Notes: generated by a model not told the origin, from the sequence alone. DNA of 64,000 nt from Thermoanaerobaculia bacterium (GCA_022071945.1 JAJVIN010000004.1:34827-98826), one strand, 5' to 3'. Positions 32,184-42,293 are shown, numbered from the stretch's first letter. Program-made: numbers and translations.

Positions 32184-33221
32184 ATGGATTCTGATGTGAG
32201 AACTGTTCGTGTCGCCGTCGTCGGGGCCACCGGCTATTCCGGAGCCGAGCTGACGGTCCTCCTCGCCCGCCACCGGCAGGCGGAAATCTCCTCCCTCTTC
32301 TCGAGTGAAGGGGGGAAGTCCGCTCCCTTCTCGCGCCTCCACCCGGCGCTGGCCGCCCGCTCGGGGCCCGGCGTCCGTCCCTTTCGCCTCGAGGCCCTCC
32401 TCGAGAGCGCTCCCGATGCGGTCTTTCTCGCGACGCCGCACGAGACCTCGGCCGAGCTCGCCCCGAACCTTCTCGAGCGGGGAATGAGCGTGATCGACAT
32501 CTCGGCCGCCTTCCGTCTGAAGAATCCGGCGGTGTTCGAGGCGGCGTACGGGTTCGCGCATCCCGCGCCCCAGCTCCTGACCGAGGCCGTGTACGGCCTC
32601 ACGGAGTGGTCGGGAGACCGGCTTCTTGGCGCGCGGCTCGTTGCCAACCCCGGCTGCTATCCGACCTCGGTGCTCCTTGCCCTCAAGCCGATCCTGGATC
32701 TCCTCGCTCCGGCGATTCCCGTCGTCTGCGACTCCAAGAGCGGGACCTCGGGCGCGGGGAAGAAAGCGGATCTCGCCTTCTCGTTCTCCGAGCTTTCCGA
32801 GAACCACAAAGCCTACGGCGTTTCGGGACATCGCCACGAGCCCGAGATGCTGCAGGAGCTCGGCCTGGCTCCCGGGACGCCCTTCAGCTTCGTCCCGCAT
32901 CTCTTGCCCATCGTGAGAGGCATGCTCTCCACGATCCACGTTTCCTTCGCCGCCCCGCAAACGGCCGAAGACCTTTTCTCCCGGTTCGCCGCGGCCTACG
33001 CGGGTTCTCCGTTCGTGTCGGTGCGGCCGCACGGGGAGATGCCGGACGTGAGGTCCGTGGCGAACACGCCGAACGCGGCGATCGGTTTCTGTCTGCGCGA
33101 CGGCGGCCGCCGCGCGGTTCTCGTCTCGGTCATCGACAATCTGCTCAAGGGGGCCGCCTCGCAGGCGGTTCAGAACTTCAACCGGGTCTTCGGATTCCCG
33201 GAAACGGAGGGACTCGAATGA
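32184..33221 (+). CDS. argC: N-acetyl-gamma-glutamyl-phosphate reductase
   Basis: Third step of arginine synthesis. GATGYSGAEL nucleotide motif, catalytic Cys in NPGCYPTS, and SGHRHEPEM with the active-site His. 345 aa. The ATG lies 18 bases after the argR stop and the stop overlaps argB (ATGA). Confidence 0.96.
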   Translation: MDSDVRTVRVAVVGATGYSGAELTVLLARHRQAEISSLFSSEGGKSAPFSRLHPALAARSGPGVRPFRLEALLESAPDAVFLATPHETSAELAPNLLERGMSVIDISAAFRLKNPAVFEAAYGFAHPAPQLLTEAVYGLTEWSGDRLLGARLVANPGCYPTSVLLALKPILDLLAPAIPVVCDSKSGTSGAGKKADLAFSFSELSENHKAYGVSGHRHEPEMLQELGLAPGTPFSFVPHLLPIVRGMLSTIHVSFAAPQTAEDLFSRFAAAYAGSPFVSVRPHGEMPDVRSVANTPNAAIGFCLRDGGRRAVLVSVIDNLLKGAASQAVQNFNRVFGFPETEGLE

Positions 33222-34009
33222 CGGAATCCTCATCCCTGACCGTGGTCAAGCTCGGCGGCAGTCTGCTCGAGAACCGCGAGCTTCGCTTCCAGGCTCTGGA
33301 AGCGATCGCGAACCGGGCGAGCGCCGGCGAGAGGCTCGTCGTCGTCCATGGCGGTGGAAAGGAGATCGACCGGTACCTCGCGGCTCTCGGGATCCCGAGA
33401 CGGATCCAGGGCGGGCTGCGCGTGACCGACGCGAGCACTCTCGATGTCGTCATCGCCGTCCTGGCCGGAACGGTCAACAAGACCCTTGTCATGGCGCTCC
33501 GCGAGCGCGGGGTGACCGCCGCCGGGATCTCGGGGGTCGACGGCGAGACTCTCTTTGCCGAGTTCCACCGGGAAGTCGAGGGAGTCGATCTCGGGTTCGT
33601 GGGCCGCATCGCGCGATGTCAGACCAAGCTTCTGCGGTGCCTTCTCGAAACCGGCTTCTTGCCCGTCGTGGCGTCGATCGCGGCCGGTAGAGACGGCGTC
33701 CTCTTCAACGTCAACGCGGATGCGGCGGCCTCGGCCCTGGCGGGAGCCCTGTCTGCCCGCCGCCTCGTCTTCTTCACCGACGTCGAGGGCGTGAGGGACG
33801 CGTCGGGTGCCGTTGCCCACAGGCTCACGGCACCCGCGGCCCGCGCCCTTCTGAAGAGCCCGGCCGTTCAGGGCGGCATGCGGCCCAAGCTCACCGCCTG
33901 CATCGAGGCCCTCGATTCCGGCGTCGGCGAGGTCGTCATCGCCGGACCCGAGCGCCATGCGTCCGTCCTTCTCGACGGACAGGGAGGAACACACCTTGTC
34001 GCAGCCTGA
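33218..34009 (+). CDS. argB: acetylglutamate kinase
   Basis: Phosphorylates N-acetylglutamate. Amino-acid-kinase fold of 263 aa: VVKLGGSLL, VVHGGGKEID, GLRVTDA, NVNADAAA, and GGMRPKL near the C-terminus. It lacks the N-terminal helix that usually marks arginine-inhibited hexameric forms, so feedback by arginine is uncertain. Overlaps argC at its start and argD at its end. Confidence 0.95.
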   Translation: MTESSSLTVVKLGGSLLENRELRFQALEAIANRASAGERLVVVHGGGKEIDRYLAALGIPRRIQGGLRVTDASTLDVVIAVLAGTVNKTLVMALRERGVTAAGISGVDGETLFAEFHREVEGVDLGFVGRIARCQTKLLRCLLETGFLPVVASIAAGRDGVLFNVNADAAASALAGALSARRLVFFTDVEGVRDASGAVAHRLTAPAARALLKSPAVQGGMRPKLTACIEALDSGVGEVVIAGPERHASVLLDGQGGTHLVAA

Positions 34010-35213
34010 TCTCTCGCCGTCCGCGGTCGCCGCGCGGGACGAAAAGAACATCCTCGGCACCTACGCAAGGACGCCCTTCCACCCTCGATCCGGCTCGGGA
34101 GCACGGCTCTTCGACGCCGATGGAAAGGCCTACTGGGACCTTCTGGCGGGCATCGCCGTCAATGCGCTGGGATACAACCACCCGCGCCTCGTCGCGGCCC
34201 TGACGGAAGAGGCGTCCGGCCTCTATCACATCTCCAACCTCTTCTACCACCCCGCGCAGGGCCTTCTCGCCGAGAAGCTCGTGGCGGCCTCCGGTCTCAC
34301 GAAGGTCTTCTTCTGCAACAGCGGGGCGGAGGCAACCGAGGCGGTCCTGAAGCTCGCGAGGTTGAAGACCCCTGGCCGCTTCAAGGTGGTTTCTCTGGAA
34401 GAGAGCTTTCACGGGCGAACCTTCGCGGCCGTCTCCATCACGGGGCACGCCCCGTACAGGACACCGTTCGAACCGCTGGTGCCGGGGGCCGAGTTCGTCC
34501 CGGCCAACGACATCCCGGCACTGGAAAAGGCCGTCACGCCCGACACCTCAGTGATCATGCTCGAGCCGATCCAGGGCGAGGGCGGAGTCATTCCCCTCAC
34601 GGACGAGTTTCTGAAGGCCGCCCGCGCGGCCGCGGACCGTGTGGGAGCTCTTCTCGTTCTCGACGAGATCCAGTGCGGCCTGGGCCGGACCGGAAAGCTC
34701 TTTGCCTATGAGGGAACGGGCATCGTGCCCGATGCCGTCACCCTGGCCAAGGCGATCGGCGGCGGCCTCCCGCTCGGCGCGGTCCTCGTCGGGCCCGCCC
34801 TTGCCGATGTGATCAAGCCCGGCCAGCACGGGACGACGTTCGGCGGCAACCCGGTCGCCTGCCGGCTCGGCTACGAGGTGCTGTCGGTCGTCTCGGAGCC
34901 GCGGTTTCTTGCCGGAGTGGCCGAGCTCGGCGAGTGGTTCCGCAAGAGCCTCCTCGAGCTGAAGGCCCGCTGCCCCGCCATCCAGGACGTGCGGGGACGA
35001 GGGCTGATGTGGGGGATCGAGCTCGACCGTCCCGCCAAGCCCCTGATCCGCGATTTGATGGAGCGCGGCTTTGTCGCTGGCACGGCGCGGGAGAAAGTCA
35101 TCCGTCTGTTGCCTCCCCTCGTCCTTCCGAAAGAAGCCCTCGTTGAGTTCCTGACTGTTCTCGAAGAACTCCTGACAGCCGTGCCGGTCGCCCCGGCGGA
35201 GGTATCGAAATGA
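33996..35213 (+). CDS. argD: acetylornithine aminotransferase
   Basis: PLP class III aminotransferase of 405 aa: FCNSGAEATEAVLKLAR, FHGRTFAAVSITG, EPIQGEGGV, VLDEIQCGLGRTG, and PLP lysine in TLAKAIGGGLP. TTG 33996 is chosen because GGGAGGAA stands 6-13 bases upstream; an in-frame ATG at 33957 has no such site and would overlap argB more. It overlaps the argB end by 14 bases and argG by ATGA. Confidence 0.94.
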   Translation: MSQPDLSPSAVAARDEKNILGTYARTPFHPRSGSGARLFDADGKAYWDLLAGIAVNALGYNHPRLVAALTEEASGLYHISNLFYHPAQGLLAEKLVAASGLTKVFFCNSGAEATEAVLKLARLKTPGRFKVVSLEESFHGRTFAAVSITGHAPYRTPFEPLVPGAEFVPANDIPALEKAVTPDTSVIMLEPIQGEGGVIPLTDEFLKAARAAADRVGALLVLDEIQCGLGRTGKLFAYEGTGIVPDAVTLAKAIGGGLPLGAVLVGPALADVIKPGQHGTTFGGNPVACRLGYEVLSVVSEPRFLAGVAELGEWFRKSLLELKARCPAIQDVRGRGLMWGIELDRPAKPLIRDLMERGFVAGTAREKVIRLLPPLVLPKEALVEFLTVLEELLTAVPVAPAEVSK

Positions 35214-36442
35214 CAAAGCGCATCAAGAAAGTTGCCCTGGCCTACTCCGGTGGACTGGACACGTCCGTGATCATTCCCTGGCTCAAGGAGAACTATGGCT
35301 GCGAGGTCGTCGCCGTCGCGGTCGACGTCGGTCAAGCGGAGGAAACCTCCGGACTGAAGGAGAAGGCACTGAAGACGGGGGCCTGCGAGTTCCACCTCCT
35401 CGATGTGAGAGAGGAGTTTGCTCGCGACTACCTGTTCCCCGTACTTCGGGCCGGCGCCATTTATGAGAAGGACTACCTCCTCGGCACGTCGACCGCCCGT
35501 CCCCTGATCGCCAAGAAACAGGTCGAGGTCGCGCTCGCGACCGGATGTGACGCCCTCTCGCACGGGTGCACGGGAAAGGGCAACGACCAGGTTCGCTTCG
35601 AGCTCGCCTACCAGGCGCTCGCTCCGGAACTCGGCGTCATCGCGCCCTGGCGCGAGTGGTCGATCATCTCCCGCGAGGACGCCATCGACTACGCGGCCGC
35701 CCGCGGGATTCCGGTCGTTGCCACCAAGAAGGACCCCTATTCCAGGGACAGGAATCTCTGGCACCTTTCGCACGAGGGGGGACCGCTCGAGGACCCGGCG
35801 TTCGAGCCCGAGGCCTCGATGTTCAAGCTGACCGTCGATCCGAAGGACGCGCCGGATACCCCCGAGTACGTCACGATCGTCTTCGAGAAGGGGATTCCCG
35901 TGTCGGTGAACGGGGAGGTCCTCAGTCCCGCGGGCCTGATCGAGAAGCTCAACGAGATCGGCGGCCGCAACGGAGTGGGCCGCGTCGACCTCGTCGAGAA
36001 CCGGCTGATCGGCATCAAGTCGCGCGGCGTTTACGAGACCCCCGGCGGGACGCTTCTCGTCGAGGCCTTGAAGGCGATCGAGTCGCTCACGCTCGACCGC
36101 GAGAGTGCCCACGAGAAAGAGCGTCTCTCGGCGAGGTACGCGCAGCTCGTCTACTTCGGCCAGTGGTTCACGCCGCTGCGCGAGGCTCTCGACGCCTTCA
36201 TGGCGAAGCTCTGTGATACCGCGACCGGAACGGCCAAGCTCAAGCTCTACAAGGGCAAGGCGATCGTCGTCGGGCGAAGCTCGCCCAACGCCCTCTACTC
36301 GCAGAAGCTCGCCTCGTTCGACATGACCGGCTACAGCTCGCAGGATTCCGCCGGCTTCATCCGGCTCTTCGGGCTGCCTTACCGCGGCCGCGCCAAGATG
36401 TCGGGCACGCCGTATCCCGCCGTCGTGGCGGGCGAGCGCTGA
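35210..36442 (+). CDS. argG: argininosuccinate synthase
   Basis: Joins citrulline and aspartate with ATP. 410 aa, with the N-type ATP pyrophosphatase motif AYSGGLDTSV, LGTSTARPL, HGCTGKGNDQVRFE and GRNGVGRVD. ATG overlaps the argD stop. Standard length and sequence. Confidence 0.97.
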   Translation: MTKRIKKVALAYSGGLDTSVIIPWLKENYGCEVVAVAVDVGQAEETSGLKEKALKTGACEFHLLDVREEFARDYLFPVLRAGAIYEKDYLLGTSTARPLIAKKQVEVALATGCDALSHGCTGKGNDQVRFELAYQALAPELGVIAPWREWSIISREDAIDYAAARGIPVVATKKDPYSRDRNLWHLSHEGGPLEDPAFEPEASMFKLTVDPKDAPDTPEYVTIVFEKGIPVSVNGEVLSPAGLIEKLNEIGGRNGVGRVDLVENRLIGIKSRGVYETPGGTLLVEALKAIESLTLDRESAHEKERLSARYAQLVYFGQWFTPLREALDAFMAKLCDTATGTAKLKLYKGKAIVVGRSSPNALYSQKLASFDMTGYSSQDSAGFIRLFGLPYRGRAKMSGTPYPAVVAGER

Positions 36443-36454
36443 GGAAGCCGGGCC

Positions 36455-37825
36455 GTGACGCGTCACCAGCTCTGGGGCGGTGGGTTCTCCGAAGGGCCGT
36501 CCGAGGTCCTCAGGGCCTTCAACGACTCGTACTCGTTCGACCGCGAGCTATTCGCTGAGGACGTTGCGGGCTCGCTGGCCTGGATCGAGTCCCTCCGGGA
36601 GTGCGGCGTCTTGACGGCCCGCGAACAGAAGGAGCTCACACGCCATCTCTCGGCAATCGCGGCGGAGGGAGCGCCGGCCGTGGCCAGCGAGGAAGACGTC
36701 CACTCCTTCGTCGAGGCCCGGCTTTTTGAAAGGGCCGGGCCCCTCGCCGGAAAGCTCCACACGGGGAGGTCCCGTAACGACCAGGTCGCGACGGACTTCC
36801 GGCTCTATCTTCGAGGCGCTCTCGATGAGCTTCTCTCGGACATCCTCTCGCTGGCGGAGGCGATGGCGAGCCGGGCACGGGCGGAAGCCGCCACCCCGAT
36901 GCCGGGCTACACACACCTCAAGCGCGCCGAGCCGGTGACGGCCGGTCACTGGCTCCTGGCGTACGTCCAGATGCTCCTGCGCGACGCGAGCCGGATCGAC
37001 GGCGCGCGAGAGCGGGGCAACGAGTGCCCGCTGGGCGCGGGCGCCCTGTCGGGGACGCCCCTCGCCATCGACCGCGAAGGGCTCGCGCGCCGCCTCGGCT
37101 TCGCCCGGGCGTCGGCCAATTCCCTTGATGCCGTCTCCGACAGGGACCTGGCGGCGGACTACCTCTACTCGGCAACGCTCCTTCTCGTTCACCTCTCGCG
37201 GTTCGCCGAGGACGTGATCTTCTTCGTCACCGACGAGTGCGGCTTCATCAGGCTTCCCGACGCGCTGGCGACGGGCTCGTCACGCATGCCCCACAAGAAG
37301 AATCCCGATCTCCTCGAGCTCGTGAGGGGCCACGCGGGCCGTGCCCTTGGCGACCTGACGGGATTCGTTGCGATTCTCAAGGGATTGCCTCTCGCCTACG
37401 ACAAGGATCTCCAGCTCGACAAGGAACCGGTCTTCAGGGTGAGGCGGACGCTCCGGGCGGCTCTCCCGGCGCTGTCCGCCCTCGTTGCCACCCTGGAATT
37501 CGACCGGGACCGGATGCGAGCGGCGGCCTCGACGGACCGGATGCTGACGACGTCTCTCGCCGACGCGATCGCGGCCCGCGGCGTTCCGTTCCGCGAGGCC
37601 CACGAGATCGCGGGACGGCGCCTGGCTGAAGCGGAGAAGGCGGGCCGGACCCTGAAGGAAATGGGGCCTGGAGAAGGAGTCCTGGCCGAAGACCTCGCAT
37701 CGCTCACCGTCGAGAGGGCCCTTTCGGTGAGGCGGTCCAGGGGCGGGACGGCGCCTTCCGAGGTGAAGAAGGCCGCGCGAGGTGCCCTTTCGGAAATCGC
37801 GAAGCTGAGGAGGAAGAAGTCGTGA
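36455..37825 (+). CDS. argH: argininosuccinate lyase
   Basis: Final step of arginine synthesis, fumarase/aspartase superfamily. HTGRSRNDQVATD, PGYTHLKRAEPV and the flexible catalytic-serine loop GSSRMPHKKNPD are present. 456 aa. GTG start 12 bases after argG, with GGAAG upstream. Stop overlaps argJ as GTGA. Confidence 0.96.
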   Translation: MTRHQLWGGGFSEGPSEVLRAFNDSYSFDRELFAEDVAGSLAWIESLRECGVLTAREQKELTRHLSAIAAEGAPAVASEEDVHSFVEARLFERAGPLAGKLHTGRSRNDQVATDFRLYLRGALDELLSDILSLAEAMASRARAEAATPMPGYTHLKRAEPVTAGHWLLAYVQMLLRDASRIDGARERGNECPLGAGALSGTPLAIDREGLARRLGFARASANSLDAVSDRDLAADYLYSATLLLVHLSRFAEDVIFFVTDECGFIRLPDALATGSSRMPHKKNPDLLELVRGHAGRALGDLTGFVAILKGLPLAYDKDLQLDKEPVFRVRRTLRAALPALSALVATLEFDRDRMRAAASTDRMLTTSLADAIAARGVPFREAHEIAGRRLAEAEKAGRTLKEMGPGEGVLAEDLASLTVERALSVRRSRGGTAPSEVKKAARGALSEIAKLRRKKS

Positions 37826-39003
37826 AGCTCCCGCGGGGATTCGGGGCCTCTGGTGTCAGGGCCGGGTTGAAGAAGCAGGGGACGGACCTTGCCGTGATCG
37901 TTGCGAAGGGCGGAGCGAACGCGGCCGCCGTCTTCACCCGGAACAAGTTCCAGGCGGCTCCGGTCGTTCTCTCGAAGAAGGGCCTGACGGCCTCTCGGGG
38001 CCGGGTCAAGGTGGTCGTGGTCAATGCTGGCTGCGCCAACGCGATCACGGGTCCAGAAGGAGAAGCCGCCGCGGGGCGCGTCCGCCAGGCGGCGGCCGCG
38101 CTCGCGGGATGCCCACAGAACGAGGTCTTCGTCGCCTCGACGGGCGTGATCGGCGTCGTCCTTCCCGATGACAGGATCCGGGAGGCCCTGCCCGGTGCCT
38201 TCGAGGCGCTTTCGGAAGATGGCCTCGAGCCGCTCTCTGAGGCCATCATGACGACCGACAACGCGCCCAAGGTCGCCGAAGCGGCCTTCATGTGGAACGG
38301 AAAAAGGGCCCGGTTGACGGGCGTCGCCAAGGGTGCCGGAATGATCCACCCCGACATGGCGACGATGCTGGCCTTCTTGATGACGGATGCGCCGGCCACG
38401 CCGGGGTTCCTCGCGGCCGCTCTCTCGGCGGTGAACGCCATCAGCTTCAATGCCATCTCCGTCGATGGCGACACCTCGACGAACGACACGGTTCTCCTCA
38501 TGTCGTCCGGGGCGCTGGCGGGAGAACCGATGACGGACCCGCGAAGGGAGGCACCGTTTCTGAAGGCGCTGACCAAGGTCTGCCGCGAGCTCGCCTGGAA
38601 GATCGTCCGCGATGGAGAGGGCGCCTCGCGCGTCATGGAGATCACGGTGAGAGGAGCCCGGACCGAGAAAGAGGCGCGGGCCGCCGCCCACGCCATCGGA
38701 ACCTCGCCTCTCGTCAAGACGGCGCTGAACGGCGGGGATCCGAACTGGGGCCGCATCCTGGCGGCCGTGGGTCGGAGCGGTGTCGCGCTCTCGACTTCGA
38801 AGGTCTCGCTGAGGGCCGGGAAGCTCTGGATCGTGAAGGATGGAGCCCCGACGGCCTACGAGGAGGCCGCTGCCGCGAAGGTCTTCGCCCTCGAAAGAGT
38901 GCCCCTTACAGTCGACCTCGGGGTGGGGAGTGCCTCCGCGGTGCTCCTGGCCGCGGACCTCGGGCATGGCTACGTCTCGGTGAACGCCGACTACCGGTCG
39001 TAG
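37822..39003 (+). CDS. argJ: glutamate N-acetyltransferase/ornithine acetyltransferase
   Basis: Recycles the acetyl group from N-acetylornithine to glutamate; an Ntn-like enzyme self-cleaving before the Thr of ATML (KGAGMIHPDMATML). Also VVVNAGCANA, STGVIG, and GGDPNWGRI. 393 aa. Whether it is mono- or bifunctional cannot be told. Its presence means linear acetyl hydrolysis (ArgE) is not needed; argF is not in this window. Last gene of the operon. Confidence 0.95.
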   Translation: MKLPRGFGASGVRAGLKKQGTDLAVIVAKGGANAAAVFTRNKFQAAPVVLSKKGLTASRGRVKVVVVNAGCANAITGPEGEAAAGRVRQAAAALAGCPQNEVFVASTGVIGVVLPDDRIREALPGAFEALSEDGLEPLSEAIMTTDNAPKVAEAAFMWNGKRARLTGVAKGAGMIHPDMATMLAFLMTDAPATPGFLAAALSAVNAISFNAISVDGDTSTNDTVLLMSSGALAGEPMTDPRREAPFLKALTKVCRELAWKIVRDGEGASRVMEITVRGARTEKEARAAAHAIGTSPLVKTALNGGDPNWGRILAAVGRSGVALSTSKVSLRAGKLWIVKDGAPTAYEEAAAAKVFALERVPLTVDLGVGSASAVLLAADLGHGYVSVNADYRS

Positions 39004-39086
39004 CTTCCCTCGGCATCCCCGCCGTCTTCGTTCCGTTCGCGGCGTCCTGGGAAGGTGGCCACGGGTTCGGGGAGTGCCGGGTCTCT

Positions 39087-39120
39087 CCCTCCCCCGCGGT
39101 CGCCGCGGTGGCGGGGAGGG
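39087..39120 (+). terminator. putative terminator after the arginine operon
   Basis: CCCTCCCC (39087-39094) pairs with GGGGAGGG (39113-39120), 84 bases after argJ, with additional C/G pairing inside. No T-run follows, so intrinsic termination is only possible. Confidence 0.4.
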
Positions 39121-39187
39121 CGAGGGTGGGGCCAGCCTCTCGGTGCTTGAATAGGCGTCTCTTGGGTTTCAGAGAAGGAGCGACAGG

Positions 39188-42112
39188 ATGGCCGAAGACG
39201 ACCCCACCCGACCGTCTCTAGACGACATCCACACCCTGGCCATCGACCCCCGGGAGACCTTCCAGCCAGGCAAGTCAGAGCTTCTCGGGCGTGTTTCGGG
39301 GAAACCCGTCGAGGAGGGCAAGACCGCGCCAGAACCGGCGCCTCCTCCGGCTTCCTTCTCGTTGAGAAAGGTCGTGGGCCGGGGCGGGATGGGCGAAGTG
39401 TGGGAAGCGACCCAGCTCTCGCTCGACCGCACCGTCGCCGTCAAGCGCGTTCGAAAGGACCTGGGTTCGAGTCTGACGGTTCCCGAGCTGGCGTCGATGA
39501 GCCGGATGTTCACCGAGGAGGCGCTCACGACGGCGTTCCTCGATCACCCGAACATCGTCGCGGTCCACGACTTGATCTTCGATGAGTCGGGAGAGCCGCT
39601 CCTGGCGATGAAGCTCGTGAAGGGACGGCCCTGGAACGAGATGATTCGCGAGGACTTCTCGACTCTCGAGCCCGGTGCGTATCTCGCCCGCCACATTCCG
39701 GTTCTCATCGCCGTTTCTCAGGCGGTGGCGTTCGCCCACTCGCAGGGGATCGTTCATCGCGATCTCAAGCCGTCGCAGGTGATGGTCGGGGAATTCGGGG
39801 AGGTCCTGTTGATGGACTGGGGGCTTGCGATCAGCCTGTCGCAGAGGAAGGACAAGCGCTCGCATCCCTTCGCGCCTGGCCGCGGCGAGGCGCCGAATCC
39901 CGCGGGCACCTTCGCCTTCATGGCGCCCGAGCAGACCGAGGACTCCGCGGACGGGATCGGTCCGTGGACGGATGTGTTCCTTCTCGGAGCGACGCTCTAC
40001 AGCCTCGTCACCGGCGGATGCTCGCCGCACGAGGGGGCGGGCCTGCCGGAGCTTCTCGAGGCAGCCCGCCGCTGCGAGGTCGTCCCACCGGAAAAGCGGG
40101 TACCGGGAAGGGAGTTGCCCGGCGAGCTCTCGGCGCTCTGTCAGTGGGCGATGCGTAAGAACCCCTCGGAGCGGCTTCCTTCCGCCCTCGACTTCGTCCG
40201 GGAGCTTCAGGAGTACCTGACGGGAGCCCGCAAGAAGCGGGAGTCAACGGAGTTGACGAAGGCCGTGGCTTCCGAGCTGAGAGCGAAGACGCCGGACTAC
40301 ACCGCCCTTTCGGACTTCGAGGCACAGCTGATGCGGGCCGAGGGGCTGTGGCCCGAGAACCAGGACGCGAGCCGGCTCAGGCAGGTGGTTCTCGAGATGT
40401 ACGCGAGAAGGGCCCTCGAGAATGGAGACCTCGTCCTCGCCGGCATCCAGGCCAGAAGGCTTGCCGCGGAAGAGGTCCGGGAACAGGTGCTCGGCGGAGT
40501 GGAGGCCAGGCGCGCGGCCCTCGTGCGGACGCGCCGTCAGAGGGCGGCCTTTTTGGGGACCGCGGTTGTCGCGGCGGCCCTCCTTCTGGGACTCGGTGTC
40601 AAGTACACCGCGGACCAGGCGCGGGCGCGCCGCCAGATCGCGGCGGAGCGTGACCGGGCCAACGCGGCGCGTCTGGATGCCGAGGGCCTCATCGCCTTCA
40701 TGCTGGGCGACCTGAAAAAGAAGCTCGATCCGATCGGGAGGCTCGACGTTCTCGACGAGGTCGGCAAACGCGCCCTGACGTATTTCGACGGACTCCCCGA
40801 ATCCGACAGGAGCTCGTCGGCTCTCGCCAAGAGGGCCGAGACCCTGCGCCAGATCGCGGAGATCAGACTCGATCAGGGCGATCCGAAAGGGGCGGCCGTC
40901 CTCCTGGAAGAGGCGCGCGGAATCTGCCGCGAGCTCCTCGGGAGGTCCCCGGCCGAACCGGCCTGGCTGAGGCTCGAGGCCGATCTGCGTCTCGCCTCAT
41001 CCTCGGTGCAGAGGAGCGAGGGGAAGTTGGGCGATGCCCTCCTCGAAGCCGAGGGAGGAACACGCACCCTCGAGACCCTCGTGGCCGGTTCCGCAGACCC
41101 ATCCGTTCCTCTGAGCCTCCTGCGTGCCTACAGTCAAACGGCGCTCCTGAAGCGGATCGCCGGGAATCTCGACGGTGCTCTCTTGGAATCGAAGAAGGCC
41201 GCCGCGCTGGCCTCCGCGCTCCTCCAGAAGAACCCCTCGAATCCAGAATGGCTCGACGCTCTCGCCAGCTGCCACGCGAGGATGGGGGGTGTCCATCGCA
41301 TGAAGGGAGATGCGAAGAGCGCTCTCGCCGAGTACGACGAGTGCGGGGCCGTCCTGGCGCGCCGGCTCTCGCTCGATCCGGCCGACACGCGGGTTCAGGC
41401 CGAGATCGCCGCGAATCACTCGCACCGTGGAGCCGTCCTCGTGGCCGCCGGGCGCCTGGACGAGGCGCTGGCGGAGAATCTCGAGCACCTCCGGATCATG
41501 CGAGACCTGGCCGGGATCGACCCGGGGAACACCAGCTGGAGGCAGGAACTGGGTGTCGGGCACGCAACCGTCGCCCGCGTTCTGCGAGCGAGGGGAGATC
41601 TGGCGGGCGCCCGGAAGGAACTGAGGGAGGAAGAGGCGATCCTGAGGGGCCTTCTCCGGATGAAGCCGTCGAATGCGTCCTGGAAGCGGGGGCTCGGCGC
41701 GAACCTCCTCGCACAGGCGTCCGCGCTCTTCCTCGGCGGAGAAACCGGCGAAGCTGCCGTCTTGCTGGCGGCGGCCGGCCCGCTGGTCTCGGACGCCGCG
41801 GAGAAGGCACCGGGAGACCAGCAGGCCCAGCGCTTCCTCGGCCAGTTCCTGCTGCTTCGGGGCCGGGTCGCCCAGGGGCAGGGCAACAGGGAATCAGCCC
41901 GGGAGGACATCGAGCGGGCGGCCGCCGTGCTGAGTCCACTCGTCGAGAGGTCCAAAGACGTCCTGTTTGTCGTGCCGTACGCCCAGGCGCTCGTCCTTCT
42001 TGGGCGCAAGGACGAGGCCCTCCCCCTCGTGGCTGACGCGGTTGGCCGTGGCTTCGGCGACCGCTACGAGATGGAGTTCTTCAGGAAGAACGGTCTCGCT
42101 TTGCAGAGGTGA
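39188..42112 (+). CDS. receptor-like Ser/Thr protein kinase with C-terminal TPR repeats
   Basis: 974-aa PknB/Hanks-type kinase. Kinase domain about residues 57-345: GRGGMGEVW loop, K86, HRDLKPS with D192, metal-binding D210 in DWG (a common variant of DFG in this kinase group), and MAPEQ. A single TM helix spans about 450-472. The C-terminal half is a TPR-like helical array (about 490-960; LLEEARGICRELL, ALAEYDECGAVL, ARKELREEEAIL). Such proteins phosphorylate signalling partners in response to cues bound by the other side; ligand unknown. GAAGGAG before ATG. Stands as its own unit. Confidence 0.93.
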   Translation: MAEDDPTRPSLDDIHTLAIDPRETFQPGKSELLGRVSGKPVEEGKTAPEPAPPPASFSLRKVVGRGGMGEVWEATQLSLDRTVAVKRVRKDLGSSLTVPELASMSRMFTEEALTTAFLDHPNIVAVHDLIFDESGEPLLAMKLVKGRPWNEMIREDFSTLEPGAYLARHIPVLIAVSQAVAFAHSQGIVHRDLKPSQVMVGEFGEVLLMDWGLAISLSQRKDKRSHPFAPGRGEAPNPAGTFAFMAPEQTEDSADGIGPWTDVFLLGATLYSLVTGGCSPHEGAGLPELLEAARRCEVVPPEKRVPGRELPGELSALCQWAMRKNPSERLPSALDFVRELQEYLTGARKKRESTELTKAVASELRAKTPDYTALSDFEAQLMRAEGLWPENQDASRLRQVVLEMYARRALENGDLVLAGIQARRLAAEEVREQVLGGVEARRAALVRTRRQRAAFLGTAVVAAALLLGLGVKYTADQARARRQIAAERDRANAARLDAEGLIAFMLGDLKKKLDPIGRLDVLDEVGKRALTYFDGLPESDRSSSALAKRAETLRQIAEIRLDQGDPKGAAVLLEEARGICRELLGRSPAEPAWLRLEADLRLASSSVQRSEGKLGDALLEAEGGTRTLETLVAGSADPSVPLSLLRAYSQTALLKRIAGNLDGALLESKKAAALASALLQKNPSNPEWLDALASCHARMGGVHRMKGDAKSALAEYDECGAVLARRLSLDPADTRVQAEIAANHSHRGAVLVAAGRLDEALAENLEHLRIMRDLAGIDPGNTSWRQELGVGHATVARVLRARGDLAGARKELREEEAILRGLLRMKPSNASWKRGLGANLLAQASALFLGGETGEAAVLLAAAGPLVSDAAEKAPGDQQAQRFLGQFLLLRGRVAQGQGNRESAREDIERAAAVLSPLVERSKDVLFVVPYAQALVLLGRKDEALPLVADAVGRGFGDRYEMEFFRKNGLALQR

Positions 42113-42293
42113 CCCCCCGGGGCAGGATAGGGGTCAGAGAACTACCAAGGTTCGAGCCTTGTGGGGTTCGTTGTTGACCCGGGTCAGGCCGTCCCTCGCT
42201 ATCTCATTGATTTTCATGCCCTTCTGTGTGGATGGGCGGGCGGTATGAAATCTGCTTGCCTGAAGGAAGAGAGATCCTCAGGAGAACGATTCG

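Noticed and set aside
42120..42180. tRNA-like GGTTCGAGCC segment after the kinase gene
   Set aside because: No acceptor, D or anticodon arms can be folded around it; no CCA-compatible end.
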